This document shows, in pieces, positions 34,331 to 43,490 of a stretch of DNA of 64,000 nucleotides. Origin of the DNA: a bacterium (GTDB taxonomy: Bacteria; Krumholzibacteriota; Krumholzibacteriia; LZORAL124-64-63). Under the pieces are notes generated by a model. It did no database searches, was not told the DNA's origin, and saw only the letters and a list, made by a program, of their open reading frames with translations. Location: contig JADJQR010000001.1 of assembly GCA_016712675.1 (NCBI GenBank), positions 3,472,001 to 3,536,000 on the forward strand. The letters run 5' to 3'. Each line of letters starts with the position of its first letter. Within the stretch, counting starts at the first letter, position 1. The position numbers and the translations under genes were made by a program.

Positions 34331-36054
34331 TGATCGTCGCCGTCTTCCAGCGACATGACCTTGTAGTATGTGATCGTCTTCGCTTCACGTAGTTCATTTG
34401 CCCGGGTCACCGCTTCCGCATGTGACGGGAACGGGCCGATATGCACCCGATACCAAACGACGTCGCGCACGACCTGCTGACGCACGACCGTCATCAGGCC
34501 GGAGTCAGCGAGCTGCCGGGCCAGGCTATGCGCATGGTCCGGCGTGCGGAAGGAACTGACGTGCAGATAGAACGGGCCGTCCGTCGGCGCACGCGCGCCG
34601 GCGCGGTCGTCCGACGTTTCGGGTACAGATCGGGGCGTGGGTGCACCCGCGCTCGAATCCCGGGCCGGCGCGGGTTCCTGCCCGCTCGCGGCGACCGTCG
34701 TCGGCGTGGTGGCCGTCATGTCGACACCCACGGGAACGGTATCGATCGGCGTCGAGGCCCCCGGTTCGCCCGCCGCGGCCAAGTCCGGCGTCGACACACC
34801 TGCTGAGCCACCGGGAGCGCCAGTATCCTGAGCATCGCCCCTCGTCGGCTCGACTGCCGGCTCGGGCGGGGCAAGCTGCGGTGGAGCCATCGGCGGTGTC
34901 TCAAGTCGCGAGGACATCCCGGGGAGATGTGGATCCTCACCCACGCTCCGCAACATATCCAGCCTGCCTGTCGCTGCGAGCCCGATCACAGCCAGCATGG
35001 CCAGAAGCACCACGGCGCCCACTGCGCGGCCCGCACTTGCGCGCCGCTTGGGGGTCGCTGCGCTGGCGCCGCCCTCAGCTCGCGGCTCTTGTCGGGTCGC
35101 CATCTCGGGCGCCGGATCGTTCGCGGCGGGGCGGGCCTCCCGCTGCCCCTTCCGGGCTGGCGACCGATTCGGTTCAGCGACCGGCGCCTGACGAGTGCCG
35201 GCGGTCGCCTTGCCGACGGGATCTGGACCAGGCGCGGGGCGATCGGCCGCTGTGGGCGCCGGCCCGGCTGCCGTCTCACCAACGTCTTCGGCTTCCACCT
35301 TGAAGCGTCCCGCTACGTATGCAGCCAGCAAGCTATCACCGCAGAGGGTATTGACGACGCGTGGGATGCCGCGGCTCACTTCGTAGATCCTGTCCAGGGA
35401 GCGCCCAGAGAAGACGCCTGCGCTCCCGCCCGCCACGACCATCCGATGATCCACGTACTCTTCCAGCTCCCGCCGCGTCAGCGGCGCTAGCTTGTAATGT
35501 ACGCGGATGCGCTGGCGGAGCTGCGCAAGGTCCGCACGGCGCAGCACCTCTTCCAGCTCAGGCTGGCCCGCCAGCACGATCTGCACTGGCTGCTCGTCGC
35601 CCTGTCCGAGGTTGGTCAAGAGCCTGACCTCCTCCAGGGCCTCCCGCGACAGGTTCTGCGCCTCGTCGATAACGACGATGATCCGCTTGCCGTCCCTGCC
35701 CGACTCGATCAGGAACTTCTTGAACGCGATCAACAGGTCCGACTTGTCCGCGCCCGCCTCAAGCGGCACGCCGAGATCCTCAAGCACCAGCTTCAGGAGT
35801 TCTTTCGGATCCACGCTTGTGTTCGTCACCAGCGCGGTAAGGTAGCGATTACCCAGATGCGACAGGAAGGACTGGATCGCTATCGTCTTCCCGGTGCCGA
35901 TGGCACCGGTGATCATGATGAACGCTTCGCTGTTCTCCAGCCCGTACACCAGATGGGCGATGCTCTCCTCGAACGCGCCCGACTTGTACAGGAAATCGAG
36001 CCGCGGCGAGATGCCGAACGGGTGCACGGCAAGTCCGAATTCACGAAGAAACAT
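34327..36054 (-). CDS. ExeA-type AAA ATPase fused to a periplasmic SPOR domain
   Basis: A 575-residue membrane protein. Residues 1-260 are an ExeA/GspA-like AAA+ ATPase with Walker A GAIGTGKT (50-57) and Walker B IIVVIDEAQ (125-133). A variable Pro/Ala linker leads to one membrane segment at about 344-362, then a Pro/Thr-rich periplasmic linker, and a C-terminal SPOR domain (FYLHVSSFRTPDHAHSLA...VWYRVHIGPFPSHAEA) that should bind denuded peptidoglycan. ExeA-like ATPases use peptidoglycan binding to help insert secretin or export channels. Here it is embedded in a polysaccharide export locus, so it may help position the export machine. It overlaps neighbours on both sides (14 and 4 bases). Confidence 0.85.
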   Translation of the reverse strand: MFLREFGLAVHPFGISPRLDFLYKSGAFEESIAHLVYGLENSEAFIMITGAIGTGKTIAIQSFLSHLGNRYLTALVTNTSVDPKELLKLVLEDLGVPLEAGADKSDLLIAFKKFLIESGRDGKRIIVVIDEAQNLSREALEEVRLLTNLGQGDEQPVQIVLAGQPELEEVLRRADLAQLRQRIRVHYKLAPLTRRELEEYVDHRMVVAGGSAGVFSGRSLDRIYEVSRGIPRVVNTLCGDSLLAAYVAGRFKVEAEDVGETAAGPAPTAADRPAPGPDPVGKATAGTRQAPVAEPNRSPARKGQREARPAANDPAPEMATRQEPRAEGGASAATPKRRASAGRAVGAVVLLAMLAVIGLAATGRLDMLRSVGEDPHLPGMSSRLETPPMAPPQLAPPEPAVEPTRGDAQDTGAPGGSAGVSTPDLAAAGEPGASTPIDTVPVGVDMTATTPTTVAASGQEPAPARDSSAGAPTPRSVPETSDDRAGARAPTDGPFYLHVSSFRTPDHAHSLARQLADSGLMTVVRQQVVRDVVWYRVHIGPFPSHAEAVTRANELREAKTITYYKVMSLEDGDDQ

Positions 36055-37636
36055 GGGAAGTCTCCGTACGCTGGTACCCTGCGAGCATGCCGGCGATCAT
36101 GTAGAATAGCGCGCCGTTGAACGAGAAGTACCGGTAGTCGAAGGCCAATCCGCCCACGAGATAGGCGGCAAACGCACCGACACAGACGGGGAGCACGAGC
36201 TGCCCAAAGTGGTCGTCCGGACCTCGGCTTCGATAGACGGCATATGCCTTCTTCAAGATCAGGAAGTAGATGCCGAACTGCATTAGGGCTCCGATCAGCC
36301 CATCCTCGGCCAGCGGGCCCAGGTAGATGTCATGGATCGGGTTGTGCCGGAACTGGCTGAAGCGGATCGTCCCCAGCAGGGGTGCCTCGACAGGCTGTAC
36401 GTAATCCTCGCGGACGGCCCGGAACTGGAAGAACCCGACGCCGAACAATGGATGGTCGCGCCATACGCGCAGCACGGTCACGGCGGTTCCGACCCGCGAT
36501 CCGAGCGTATCGTCGTTCTCGACACGCTCTTTCATGAACTCATCGTTGCGGAGACCGAGAACCGCTACCGCCAGGATCGCTGCGGCAATGGCCGCCGGAG
36601 CCACGATGGGTACGAACCGCCGCCAGTTGAGCTGCACGGCGACCGCAAGTCCCACGACGCCCGCAAGCCAAGAGCCGCGCGTGTAGGTGAAGTACAGACC
36701 AGCAAGTGCCGCCAGCAGGCAGAGTCCGACTACTATTCTGACGAACTGGGACCGCGCAGTGGCGATCAGATACAGATGCAAGGGGATCAAGGTGGCGAAG
36801 GCGGTGCCGAAGACGCCGGGATGTTCGAAGGGCCCGATGGACCTGCCCCGGAACTCCAACTCCTTCGCCGCAAGAATCGAGCGCGGGAACACAAGGCTGT
36901 CGATGCGGTATTTCTCGACAATCGCCGTGAACGAATAGTAAACCACAAGCGCAAACAGCGACCACCACAACGCGCGGATGTTGCGCTCTCCGACCACGAC
37001 GTTCTTGGCGAAGAAGTAGGCGATATAGGGGATCGCAACGCTCATGAACCATGGCTGGACGAACTGTGAATCCTGTATGTAGACGCGGATATAGATATAC
37101 AGTCCGTGGGCCAATAACAGCAGGTCGAGCACGAACGGTCCCCGCAGCGCTCGTCTCTCGGCGACGTACTTGATCATGAAAATGACGCCCAGCCAGATCA
37201 TCATCATGCGATCCAGATACAGATCGGGCAGCACGGGCGACCGGACGGACCAGAGGAAGCGGAAGCCACCGACCGCGACGACCCAGACAACGAACGGGAC
37301 CATGAGATTCCTGAATGAAGCCGTGGCGAAAAGCGCTGCCGCCAGAACGCCGACCAAGGTGAAGGCGTATAGCTCCACGCCGAGCTTCGAGACCAGGAAG
37401 CGGCTGGCGACGAGGCTCACCACTGCCACTGCCATGATGGTGATCGTGGTCCCTCGCCTTGCGGGCTGGTGGGACTCGACGGCCGTCCATCGCTCTGCCG
37501 AATCCTTCAGGCGCTGCACGTGTTCACCTACTTTCGTCCCCCGCTCGGCCCAACCGGTCTCCAAGTCCTGCGCTCGGGGCGGACGCAGCGTCCCGACGTG
37601 CCCCGGCACCTGGTCATTATCGTTCCGCAACGCCAC
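36041..37636 (-). CDS. O-antigen polymerase/ligase-like membrane protein (Wzy_C)
   Basis: A 531-residue protein with a cytoplasmic N-terminus of about 60 residues and some 11-12 membrane segments. The Wzy/WaaL hallmark is the large periplasmic loop followed by TYTRGSWLAGVVGLA, then GVGFFQF and HNPIHDIYLGPLAEDGLIG, the latter holding the conserved His. It should polymerise or ligate lipid-linked glycan repeats. The start is a GTG at 37636 without a clear ribosome site; several later starts are possible because the N-terminal tail is polar. Its end overlaps the ATPase gene by 14 bases. It is divergent from the MBOAT gene. Confidence 0.82.
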   Translation of the reverse strand: MALRNDNDQVPGHVGTLRPPRAQDLETGWAERGTKVGEHVQRLKDSAERWTAVESHQPARRGTTITIMAVAVVSLVASRFLVSKLGVELYAFTLVGVLAAALFATASFRNLMVPFVVWVVAVGGFRFLWSVRSPVLPDLYLDRMMMIWLGVIFMIKYVAERRALRGPFVLDLLLLAHGLYIYIRVYIQDSQFVQPWFMSVAIPYIAYFFAKNVVVGERNIRALWWSLFALVVYYSFTAIVEKYRIDSLVFPRSILAAKELEFRGRSIGPFEHPGVFGTAFATLIPLHLYLIATARSQFVRIVVGLCLLAALAGLYFTYTRGSWLAGVVGLAVAVQLNWRRFVPIVAPAAIAAAILAVAVLGLRNDEFMKERVENDDTLGSRVGTAVTVLRVWRDHPLFGVGFFQFRAVREDYVQPVEAPLLGTIRFSQFRHNPIHDIYLGPLAEDGLIGALMQFGIYFLILKKAYAVYRSRGPDDHFGQLVLPVCVGAFAAYLVGGLAFDYRYFSFNGALFYMIAGMLAGYQRTETSHVSS

Positions 37637-37680
37637 GAACTGAGCGAATATGCTCTATCAATATGGCGGGAACTCTTGTA

Positions 37681-37710
37681 TTGACCGCAGGATCCCCGCA
37701 GGAATATAAT
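37681..37710 (+). promoter_or_regulatory. Strong sigma70-type promoter for the acylation pair
   Basis: TTGACC (37681-37686), 18-base spacer, perfect TATAAT (37705-37710). Transcription would start near 37717, about 70 bases before the MBOAT start codon. Confidence 0.6.
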
Positions 37711-37786
37711 TGACCAACGCTACGAGTCACTGTTCATTCTGCTCGATACCCCATCGTGCAAGCAGAAAGCGCCGAGTTCTCCCCCG

Positions 37787-39223
37787 ATGCTGTTCAATTC
37801 GCCAGTTTTTTTGATTTTTACAGCCTTGTTCTTTGCCGGTTGGCCGCTGGCAAAGCGGCAGGAGCAGTTTCGCTATTTCTATATCGTCGTATTCTCGTTC
37901 GTCTTCTACGGTTGGTGGGACTGGCGGTTCCTGTTCCTGATCATTGGCAGTGGGCTGATTGACTACGCTGCCGGGCTGGCCATGGTGCGTTTCGACTCCC
38001 GCCGTAAGTTGCTGCTGGCATTGTCGCTGCTCGGCAACATCGGCTCGCTGATGGTCTTCAAATACAGCGGCTTCTTCGCGGAGAACCTCACCTGGCTCTT
38101 CGCTCAGGCCGGCGTCCAGATTGCCCTCCGCGAGTCGATCCCGGAATTCGTACTGATCCTGCCTGTAGGTATCAGCTTCTACACGTTCCAGTCGATGAGC
38201 TATTCGATCGACGTCTACAAACGACAACTGGAGCCGACTGCCAACATCCTCCAGTTCTTCGCCTTCTTGGCGTTCTTTCCCCAACTGGTTGCCGGCCCCA
38301 TCGTACGCGCCGCCGACCTCCTCCCGCAGCTGAAACTGGTGCCGCGCGCTGACGAGGCAACACGCTGGGAGGGAACGAAGCTCATCGTCCACGGCTTCGC
38401 CAAGAAGGTATTCATCGCCGACAACTTGGCCTTCTATGTGACCGGCGCCTTCAATGATCCGGTGCATTCGCCGAGTTCATGGTACTGGTGGGTGATCATG
38501 ACAGCGTTTGCGTTCCAGATCTACTGCGACTTCAGCGGCTACTCCGATATTGCGCGCGGACTAGCGAAGTGGGCCGGCTACGATTTCCTGGTGAACTTCC
38601 GACATCCCTATGTCGCTACATCGCTCAGGGACTTCTGGTCCAGGTGGCACATCTCGCTGTCGACCTGGTTCCGTGATTACGTCTACATTCCGCTGGGAGG
38701 TTCGCGAGGCAGCCGGCTACGTTCCGAATCCAACATGTGGACAACGATGCTCGTCTCCGGCTTCTGGCACGGCGCCGCCTGGAACTTCCTCATCTGGGGC
38801 GGACTGCACGCGTTGGGGATGTCAATCGAGCGGTTCTCCCGGTGGCCCCAGAGGTTGATGGCACTTCCCGGCGGCAGACATCTGGCCTCTCTCGTTCTAC
38901 TACTCGAGGTCTGGGTGACTTGGGTGTTCTTCCGGGCAACGAGTCTCGAACAAGCCCTGCGGATTGTCGCCTCAATGTTCTCATTTCATGGTGGACCGCA
39001 GATGGCGGTCGACCAACTCGGCGGCGTCAAGCTCCTCAACATAGGGATCATCATCATCATCGCGGCCCTGCGGGAGTATTGGTTCTTCTTGCGCCTGGAC
39101 GAACGGCGATTCCTACCGCGGCCCCTGGATGGGCCCGTGCAAGTAGCCGCCCTAGCGGCGATCGTCGTGGTCTGCGTCTTCTTCCGCGGCCCTGGCAGCC
39201 AGTTCATCTATTTCCAGTTCTAG
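37787..39223 (+). CDS. MBOAT-family O-acyltransferase (AlgI-like)
   Basis: A 478-residue membrane protein with about 10-12 hydrophobic segments. The MBOAT signature is intact: YCDFSGYSDIARGLA (247-261), RDFWSRWHISLSTWFRDYVYIPLGG (282-305, read in parts) and the catalytic His328 in SGFWHGAAWNF. AlgI-type proteins pass acyl groups, usually acetyl, across the membrane to a periplasmic partner that O-acylates polysaccharide. The next gene, six bases downstream, encodes just such a SGNH partner. The surrounding DNA is more AT-rich than the flanking genome. A strong promoter precedes it. Confidence 0.9.
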   Translation: MLFNSPVFLIFTALFFAGWPLAKRQEQFRYFYIVVFSFVFYGWWDWRFLFLIIGSGLIDYAAGLAMVRFDSRRKLLLALSLLGNIGSLMVFKYSGFFAENLTWLFAQAGVQIALRESIPEFVLILPVGISFYTFQSMSYSIDVYKRQLEPTANILQFFAFLAFFPQLVAGPIVRAADLLPQLKLVPRADEATRWEGTKLIVHGFAKKVFIADNLAFYVTGAFNDPVHSPSSWYWWVIMTAFAFQIYCDFSGYSDIARGLAKWAGYDFLVNFRHPYVATSLRDFWSRWHISLSTWFRDYVYIPLGGSRGSRLRSESNMWTTMLVSGFWHGAAWNFLIWGGLHALGMSIERFSRWPQRLMALPGGRHLASLVLLLEVWVTWVFFRATSLEQALRIVASMFSFHGGPQMAVDQLGGVKLLNIGIIIIIAALREYWFFLRLDERRFLPRPLDGPVQVAALAAIVVVCVFFRGPGSQFIYFQF

Positions 39224-39229
39224 GAGGCG

Positions 39230-40150
39230 ATGATCGTGCTCGATCGCACATTCCAGACCTTGGGACTGGCTCTGCTGGGCGTGGTCGCTTTCGCCCAGAT
39301 CAAGCCGTCATCTCCCGAGCCGATCGAGAACGTCCGTGCGCGCGAGACCGCCTTCTATATCGACAAGGCACACCAGCGGAGCCAGTTCGACGGCGTCATC
39401 ATCGGCGACTCCCGGGCCCTCCGCGGCGTATCCACTGAAGCCCTGGCTGACGAGCTCCCGAACCTGCGCATCTACAATTTCGCGTTCAACTCCGCGGGCC
39501 TCGGCGACCTGCTATACCGCGAAGGCGAGAAGCTCCTCGACCCTGCTTCAAGCGCGCAATTCGTCGTGCTCGCGCCAACCACGCTGACATTCCAGCCGTG
39601 GAAGCGAGCCAACGAGATGTTCCACGAGTACCGCAACAAGGCGCGGGACCAAGTATGGCTCTATCAGAACCTGCCCACTCTGGCGGAGCACCTCCAGCCG
39701 CTTTCCCCATCGATCTACATCCGTCGCGCGTACGACATCCGACCGGCCAAGCTCCTTGAGCAGGATTTCCGCCCTGACGGCTGGATAGCCACGCGTCAGA
39801 TGCCCGTCGACGACCCGAGCGAATTGGCGAAACACCGCGAGTACCTGGCCGGCAACGTCATCGACCCTGTCCTGGTCCAGGAGATGATGTCCCAGACGCG
39901 CGCCTGGACAGCCCGCGGCATCCGCGTCTTCGCGTTTGCGCCACCGGCGGACCGTACCCGGCTCGCGATGGAAGACAGCGTGTTGGGTTTCGATTGGCAG
40001 GGTTTCCGGGAATCGTTCGTCGCCGCGGGCGGTCGCTGGCTGGAGGTCTCCGCGAGCGACCTGAAAACCTATGACGGCAGCCATCTGGATGCCGATTCCG
40101 CCAGGCGAATGTCGCGGATTCTGGCTCGCGAGATCGCGAAAGCGTGGTAG
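39230..40150 (+). CDS. Periplasmic SGNH-like acyltransferase partner (AlgJ/DltD type)
   Basis: A 306-residue protein with an N-terminal membrane anchor (about residues 8-24). The SGNH serine is in VIIGDSRALRG (Ser61), and the Asp-x-x-His pair is in DGSHLDADSARRMS near the C-terminus. The fold and pairing resemble AlgJ/AlgX and DltD-type proteins that receive acyl groups from an MBOAT protein and O-acylate a polymer. The ATG at 39230 directly follows a perfect AGGAGG, seven bases after the MBOAT stop. The two genes form a two-gene operon driven from 37681-37710. Confidence 0.82.
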   Translation: MIVLDRTFQTLGLALLGVVAFAQIKPSSPEPIENVRARETAFYIDKAHQRSQFDGVIIGDSRALRGVSTEALADELPNLRIYNFAFNSAGLGDLLYREGEKLLDPASSAQFVVLAPTTLTFQPWKRANEMFHEYRNKARDQVWLYQNLPTLAEHLQPLSPSIYIRRAYDIRPAKLLEQDFRPDGWIATRQMPVDDPSELAKHREYLAGNVIDPVLVQEMMSQTRAWTARGIRVFAFAPPADRTRLAMEDSVLGFDWQGFRESFVAAGGRWLEVSASDLKTYDGSHLDADSARRMSRILAREIAKAW

Positions 40151-40196
40151 CCCGCCGTCTCCCGGTAGCGCGGCAAGCATCAGGTCCGGACCGGCC

Positions 40197-41612
40197 TCAT
40201 TCGATCCGCGTCACACTGGCAAACACCGGAAGCTCCAGCTTGTCCTCCACGTCGCGGGGAGCGTACACGCGGTGGTCAGTCGAATCCGCGATGAAGGCCC
40301 CGACCACGCCCAGTGCCAATGCGAGCACCGCGATCATGGCCATGTAGACCGCGGACTTGCCACCACCCAGCGACTGGATCAATTCGGGCTCCGTCAGGAC
40401 GATGATGTTGCTGACGCGGTCGTCCGCCATTTCGTTCATCCGCACTTCTCCCCATTTTCCCTGCAGGTCGGACAGCAGGTCGCGCAGGGACTTGATCTCG
40501 CTGTCGAGCATCGAGACCTTCTGGTAGACATCGGGCAGCCGTTGGTTGTTGCGGCGGATCGACTCCAACTGCCCGCGGATCGTCTCTTCGCGCCGGATAG
40601 TGCCCTCAAGCGCCAGCCGCACGCTCTCGGTGTAGGCCACTTCTTCGGCGCGCAGGCGCTCCAGCGATCTCTCGAGTAGCGCCTTCTGGCGGCGCGCCGG
40701 AATGCTGTCGTCCGTGTAGACCGACAATATCGAGTTGAGCGCGTCCTCCTGCTTGCCGACGATATCCCGCCAACCGACCAGCGTCGACGCACGACTTTCG
40801 TCCTGTCCGGCCGGGAACTCGCGCGGATCGCGATCAAGGAAGCCGCGTAGAAGGTCGTATTCCGCCTGGAGCTGCTCGCGATCCACCTGGGTCTTGCGCA
40901 GGTTGTTCGCCGTTTCGGCGGCGTCCCCGGTCAAGTAGCGAAGCTCGTCCTCCAGTGACGAGAAGCCGCTTTCCCCCAGGATCGCGCCGCGGACCGCAAG
41001 GAGCGAATCGACACGTGCCCTCACCGAGCTGACCTGCTCCTCATAGTAGGCCGCAGCACCGCGCTTGCGCCGTCCGAAGTTCTCGTAGTGCACAAACGCC
41101 GTCCTCAGCGCACCTGCGGCCATCAGCGCGACGCGAGGATTCGGATCCGTGTGCCGAAACTCGAGTATGTTGGACTCGCCGACGACGGCCACATCCAGCC
41201 CGCCCAGTAGCAGATCGCGCAGGTCCGTGTGCGACTGCACCAGTGCCAGGTTCTCATCGAGACCTTGGATGACGGGCAGTGAGTCCGTGAGCGCCAGAGC
41301 CGCTTCGTCCGCCACCGAAACACTCATCGCGATATTCGCCAGCGTACTCAGCTCGCGATCAAAATCGACATTGCGACCGGTGATGTTCCATTGCGGCCGA
41401 TCGATGTTGAGGAATTCGACCACGACCCGCGTCGCAGCCGTACTAGTCTTGGTTCGCCCCAGCAGTCCGACGGTGCCCATCAGGATGATAGGAAGCGCGA
41501 CGGCCAGTAGTATCCACCGACGGCGAAAAAGCACAAACACGACATCGCGGGGTGCCAAGCCTTCCCTGACGATCGTGCTCGGTAAATTGGAACCACGTGA
41601 GTTGCCCGGCAT
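40197..41612 (-). CDS. Wzz-type chain-length determinant / polysaccharide co-polymerase
   Basis: A 471-residue inner-membrane protein with a membrane segment at about residues 33-50 and another near 428-450 (AVYMAMIAVLALALGVVGAF), bracketing a long periplasmic coiled-coil region. This is the standard architecture of Wzz/PCP proteins, which set polymer chain length and link Wzy to the export channel. The tyrosine-kinase domain sometimes fused to such proteins is absent and is replaced by the separate P-loop gene two genes upstream. It is four bases from the Wza-like gene, in the order kinase-like, export lipoprotein, Wzz. Confidence 0.83.
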   Translation of the reverse strand: MPGNSRGSNLPSTIVREGLAPRDVVFVLFRRRWILLAVALPIILMGTVGLLGRTKTSTAATRVVVEFLNIDRPQWNITGRNVDFDRELSTLANIAMSVSVADEAALALTDSLPVIQGLDENLALVQSHTDLRDLLLGGLDVAVVGESNILEFRHTDPNPRVALMAAGALRTAFVHYENFGRRKRGAAAYYEEQVSSVRARVDSLLAVRGAILGESGFSSLEDELRYLTGDAAETANNLRKTQVDREQLQAEYDLLRGFLDRDPREFPAGQDESRASTLVGWRDIVGKQEDALNSILSVYTDDSIPARRQKALLERSLERLRAEEVAYTESVRLALEGTIRREETIRGQLESIRRNNQRLPDVYQKVSMLDSEIKSLRDLLSDLQGKWGEVRMNEMADDRVSNIIVLTEPELIQSLGGGKSAVYMAMIAVLALALGVVGAFIADSTDHRVYAPRDVEDKLELPVFASVTRIE

Positions 41613-41615
41613 GAC

Positions 41616-42374
41616 CTAGTACCTTCCCAGCGTTCCGTCGCCGATGAACTTCAGGTCGTACACGATTCGCGTCGCATAGCCGATGCTCGACAGGACCGAC
41701 TTGGCGAAGTAGGCCAGATCGCCGGCTCGGGAACGGGGCACATAGACGATATCGTACGACTGTAGCTGCACCGCAGCGATGTTGCCGAACTGCGTCGTGC
41801 CAAACTGATCCAGATTGACCTCACGAATCTGGTAGCCCGAATCCGACATGCGCATGACGAGCGTTCCGTCACGGGCCGCATTCTCGCTGAAGCCGGCCGC
41901 CAACGAGATGGCGCTCATGATGTCGGTGCCACCCATCGGCAGCCGGTACATTCCCGGGTTGCGCACCTCGCCCAGCACGTAGACGCGGCGGCCGGTCGTC
42001 TCCTGGAACAGGATCGAAAGGTCCGGCTCGCGGTACTCGCGGGCATAGGACCGCGTCAGCAGAGAGTCAGCTTCGCTGACGGTGAGTCCGGCCACCGGGA
42101 TGCGATCCACCCCGATCAGGTTCACCGAGCCGTCCGGAAGGACGATCACGCCATCCTGGTTGAGGTTCTTCTCGTAGGCGAAGCGGATGGCCAGGATATC
42201 GCCTTCCTGGATGCGGTACGCAGTGTGGTTGCGCGACTGCATCTCGATCCGCTGTTCAGGCGTGAAGTCGATGAACTCGCTTCGCATGACGAAGGCCGGC
42301 CCGCCGCAACCGGAAGCGGCTGCCGCGACCGTGGCCAGCAGGACGAAGCTCTTGAAAACGGCCAAACGGTTCAT
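41616..42374 (-). CDS. Wza-like polysaccharide export lipoprotein (SLBB domain)
   Basis: A 252-residue exported lipoprotein: the signal peptide ends in AASGC. It has a Poly_export domain (IQEGDILAIRFAYEKNLNQ ... GSVNLIGV) and one SLBB beta-grasp (VYVLGEVRNPGMYRLP). Wza-family proteins form the outer-membrane channel for polymer. This one is shorter than E. coli Wza, with a single SLBB and no visible C-terminal membrane helix. Start ATG 42374 with GGGGG just upstream; a GTG at 42383 is possible. It lies 12 bases after the P-loop gene and four bases before the Wzz gene. Confidence 0.85.
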   Translation of the reverse strand: MNRLAVFKSFVLLATVAAAASGCGGPAFVMRSEFIDFTPEQRIEMQSRNHTAYRIQEGDILAIRFAYEKNLNQDGVIVLPDGSVNLIGVDRIPVAGLTVSEADSLLTRSYAREYREPDLSILFQETTGRRVYVLGEVRNPGMYRLPMGGTDIMSAISLAAGFSENAARDGTLVMRMSDSGYQIREVNLDQFGTTQFGNIAAVQLQSYDIVYVPRSRAGDLAYFAKSVLSSIGYATRIVYDLKFIGDGTLGRY

Positions 42375-42386
42375 GACCCCCACGCC

Positions 42387-43103
42387 CTAGAGCCTGTCGT
42401 AGATCGCCTTCGGCAGATCGTACGAACGCTTGTTGATCACCGCACCGAGGATGGTCACGCCTTTGGAGCGCAGCGCCTCGAGTCCGTGGTTGATGACCTC
42501 GCGCTTGAGGAACCGCTGCTCGATCACCAACGTCAAGCCATCGGTGGCCGCCGCCATGAGCGCGGTGTCGGTGGTGCCCTGGACGGGCGGCAGGTCGATG
42601 ATCGTGAAATCGAATCGCGCCCTCAGGGCACGCATCAGGTCCTGGCATTTCTGGTCTGCGAAGTGGCCCCGCGTGGTGGACAGATTCCTGCCGCCGGGAA
42701 TCAGCTGGGGATACCCGGCCGCGCGCAGCTCCGCCAGGCGGTCGGGATGCTGCAGCAGGGTGGCAAGGCTCGGCCCGTCCGTGTCCGCCAGCATCCTCTG
42801 CGGCGTCTGGAAGTTCCCGTCGATCCAGCACACCTTCTGGTGATAGGCCGTCGCCAGCAGCAACGCCGCGTTGTACGAAACGAAGCTCGCGCCCTCCCCC
42901 GATGCCGTCGACGCGAACGCGATCACCGCGCCGCGATCACCGCGCTTGTACTCCAGCAGCCGGTTCGCCAGCTGGCTGAATTCACCCTGCTGCGTCGCGT
43001 CCGGCATGGGATACAGCGCAACGGTACCCACCCGCCCCAACTCGACGGTCAGGTCGGGCGTCTCGCCCACGCGCTTGCGGTACGCTTCGTAGATCTTCGA
43101 CAT
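42387..43103 (-). CDS. BY-kinase-like P-loop protein lacking the Walker A lysine
   Basis: A 238-residue protein of the CpsD/CapB (bacterial tyrosine kinase, MinD-like) family, first gene of the export operon. The Walker A region reads TASGEGASFVSYNAA (residues 66-80), with Ala72 where GKS/T is expected. The Walker A' is VCWIDGNFQTPQ and Walker B is FDFTIIDLPP (164-173). The C-terminus ends in PKAIYDRL with one Tyr only, not the Tyr-rich tail of active BY-kinases. ATP binding or autophosphorylation is doubtful, so it may regulate Wzz by contact. Variants with other residues at this Lys are known in EPS clusters to my knowledge, but function is unproven. Confidence 0.78.
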   Translation of the reverse strand: MSKIYEAYRKRVGETPDLTVELGRVGTVALYPMPDATQQGEFSQLANRLLEYKRGDRGAVIAFASTASGEGASFVSYNAALLLATAYHQKVCWIDGNFQTPQRMLADTDGPSLATLLQHPDRLAELRAAGYPQLIPGGRNLSTTRGHFADQKCQDLMRALRARFDFTIIDLPPVQGTTDTALMAAATDGLTLVIEQRFLKREVINHGLEALRSKGVTILGAVINKRSYDLPKAIYDRL

Positions 43104-43296
43104 GCCACCTGCTCCGGCCTGCTGCCGCGGTCACGGACCCCGTCAAGATAGACGGACCCCTCCGGCTGCGTCGATCGCGAGCGCACGGACCCACGGGCCC
43201 CCGCTCACGTGTGTGATATCGCGCGCAACCTCTGCTACTTTAACAATTTTGCCGGATAGACCCCCGCACCCTCGAATTGGCAGGCGAGCACACATC

Positions 43297-43324
43297 AAGG
43301 TAGGTTTTTCGCGCCGCCTGTCAA
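43297..43324 (-). promoter_or_regulatory. Possible promoter of the export operon
   Basis: On the minus strand TTGACA (43324-43319), 16-base spacer and TACCTT (43302-43297). The -35 is perfect, the -10 weak. Transcription would begin near 43290 with a leader of about 185 bases. Confidence 0.3.
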
Positions 43325-43405
43325 ATCCGACGGGACCCGGCATGGGTCCCCCAGGCAGCGTTCCTCCCGGTCGGCGCCCCTGTCACGCTGGGTGGTCGAC
43401 ACCCG

Positions 43406-43458
43406 GCGCCGCTGTCCACGGGAAGCGGCGCGGGAACCGCCCCAAGGGCGATTCCCGC
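43406..43458 (-). terminator. Two perfect stem-loops after the DegT gene
   Basis: GCGCCGCT (43406-43413) pairs with AGCGGCGC (43424-43431), and GCGGGAA (43430-43436) pairs with TTCCCGC (43452-43458). They lie 30-85 bases after the DegT stop. No U-tract follows, so they could end transcription only with help or could act as RNA-stabilising hairpins. Confidence 0.35.
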
Positions 43459-43490
43459 GTCTCTGATGCAAGATCCTAGCAGAACCGGAC

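Larger units (their letters stand above)
43104..43490 (-). other. 387-base intergenic region with stem-loops and a promoter candidate
   Basis: This lies between the DegT gene and the export operon, both leftward. It holds the promoter candidate at 43297-43324 and two perfect hairpins listed separately. A TTTAACAATTTTG stretch near 43240 is AT-rich relative to its surroundings. I see no coding region. Confidence 0.45.
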
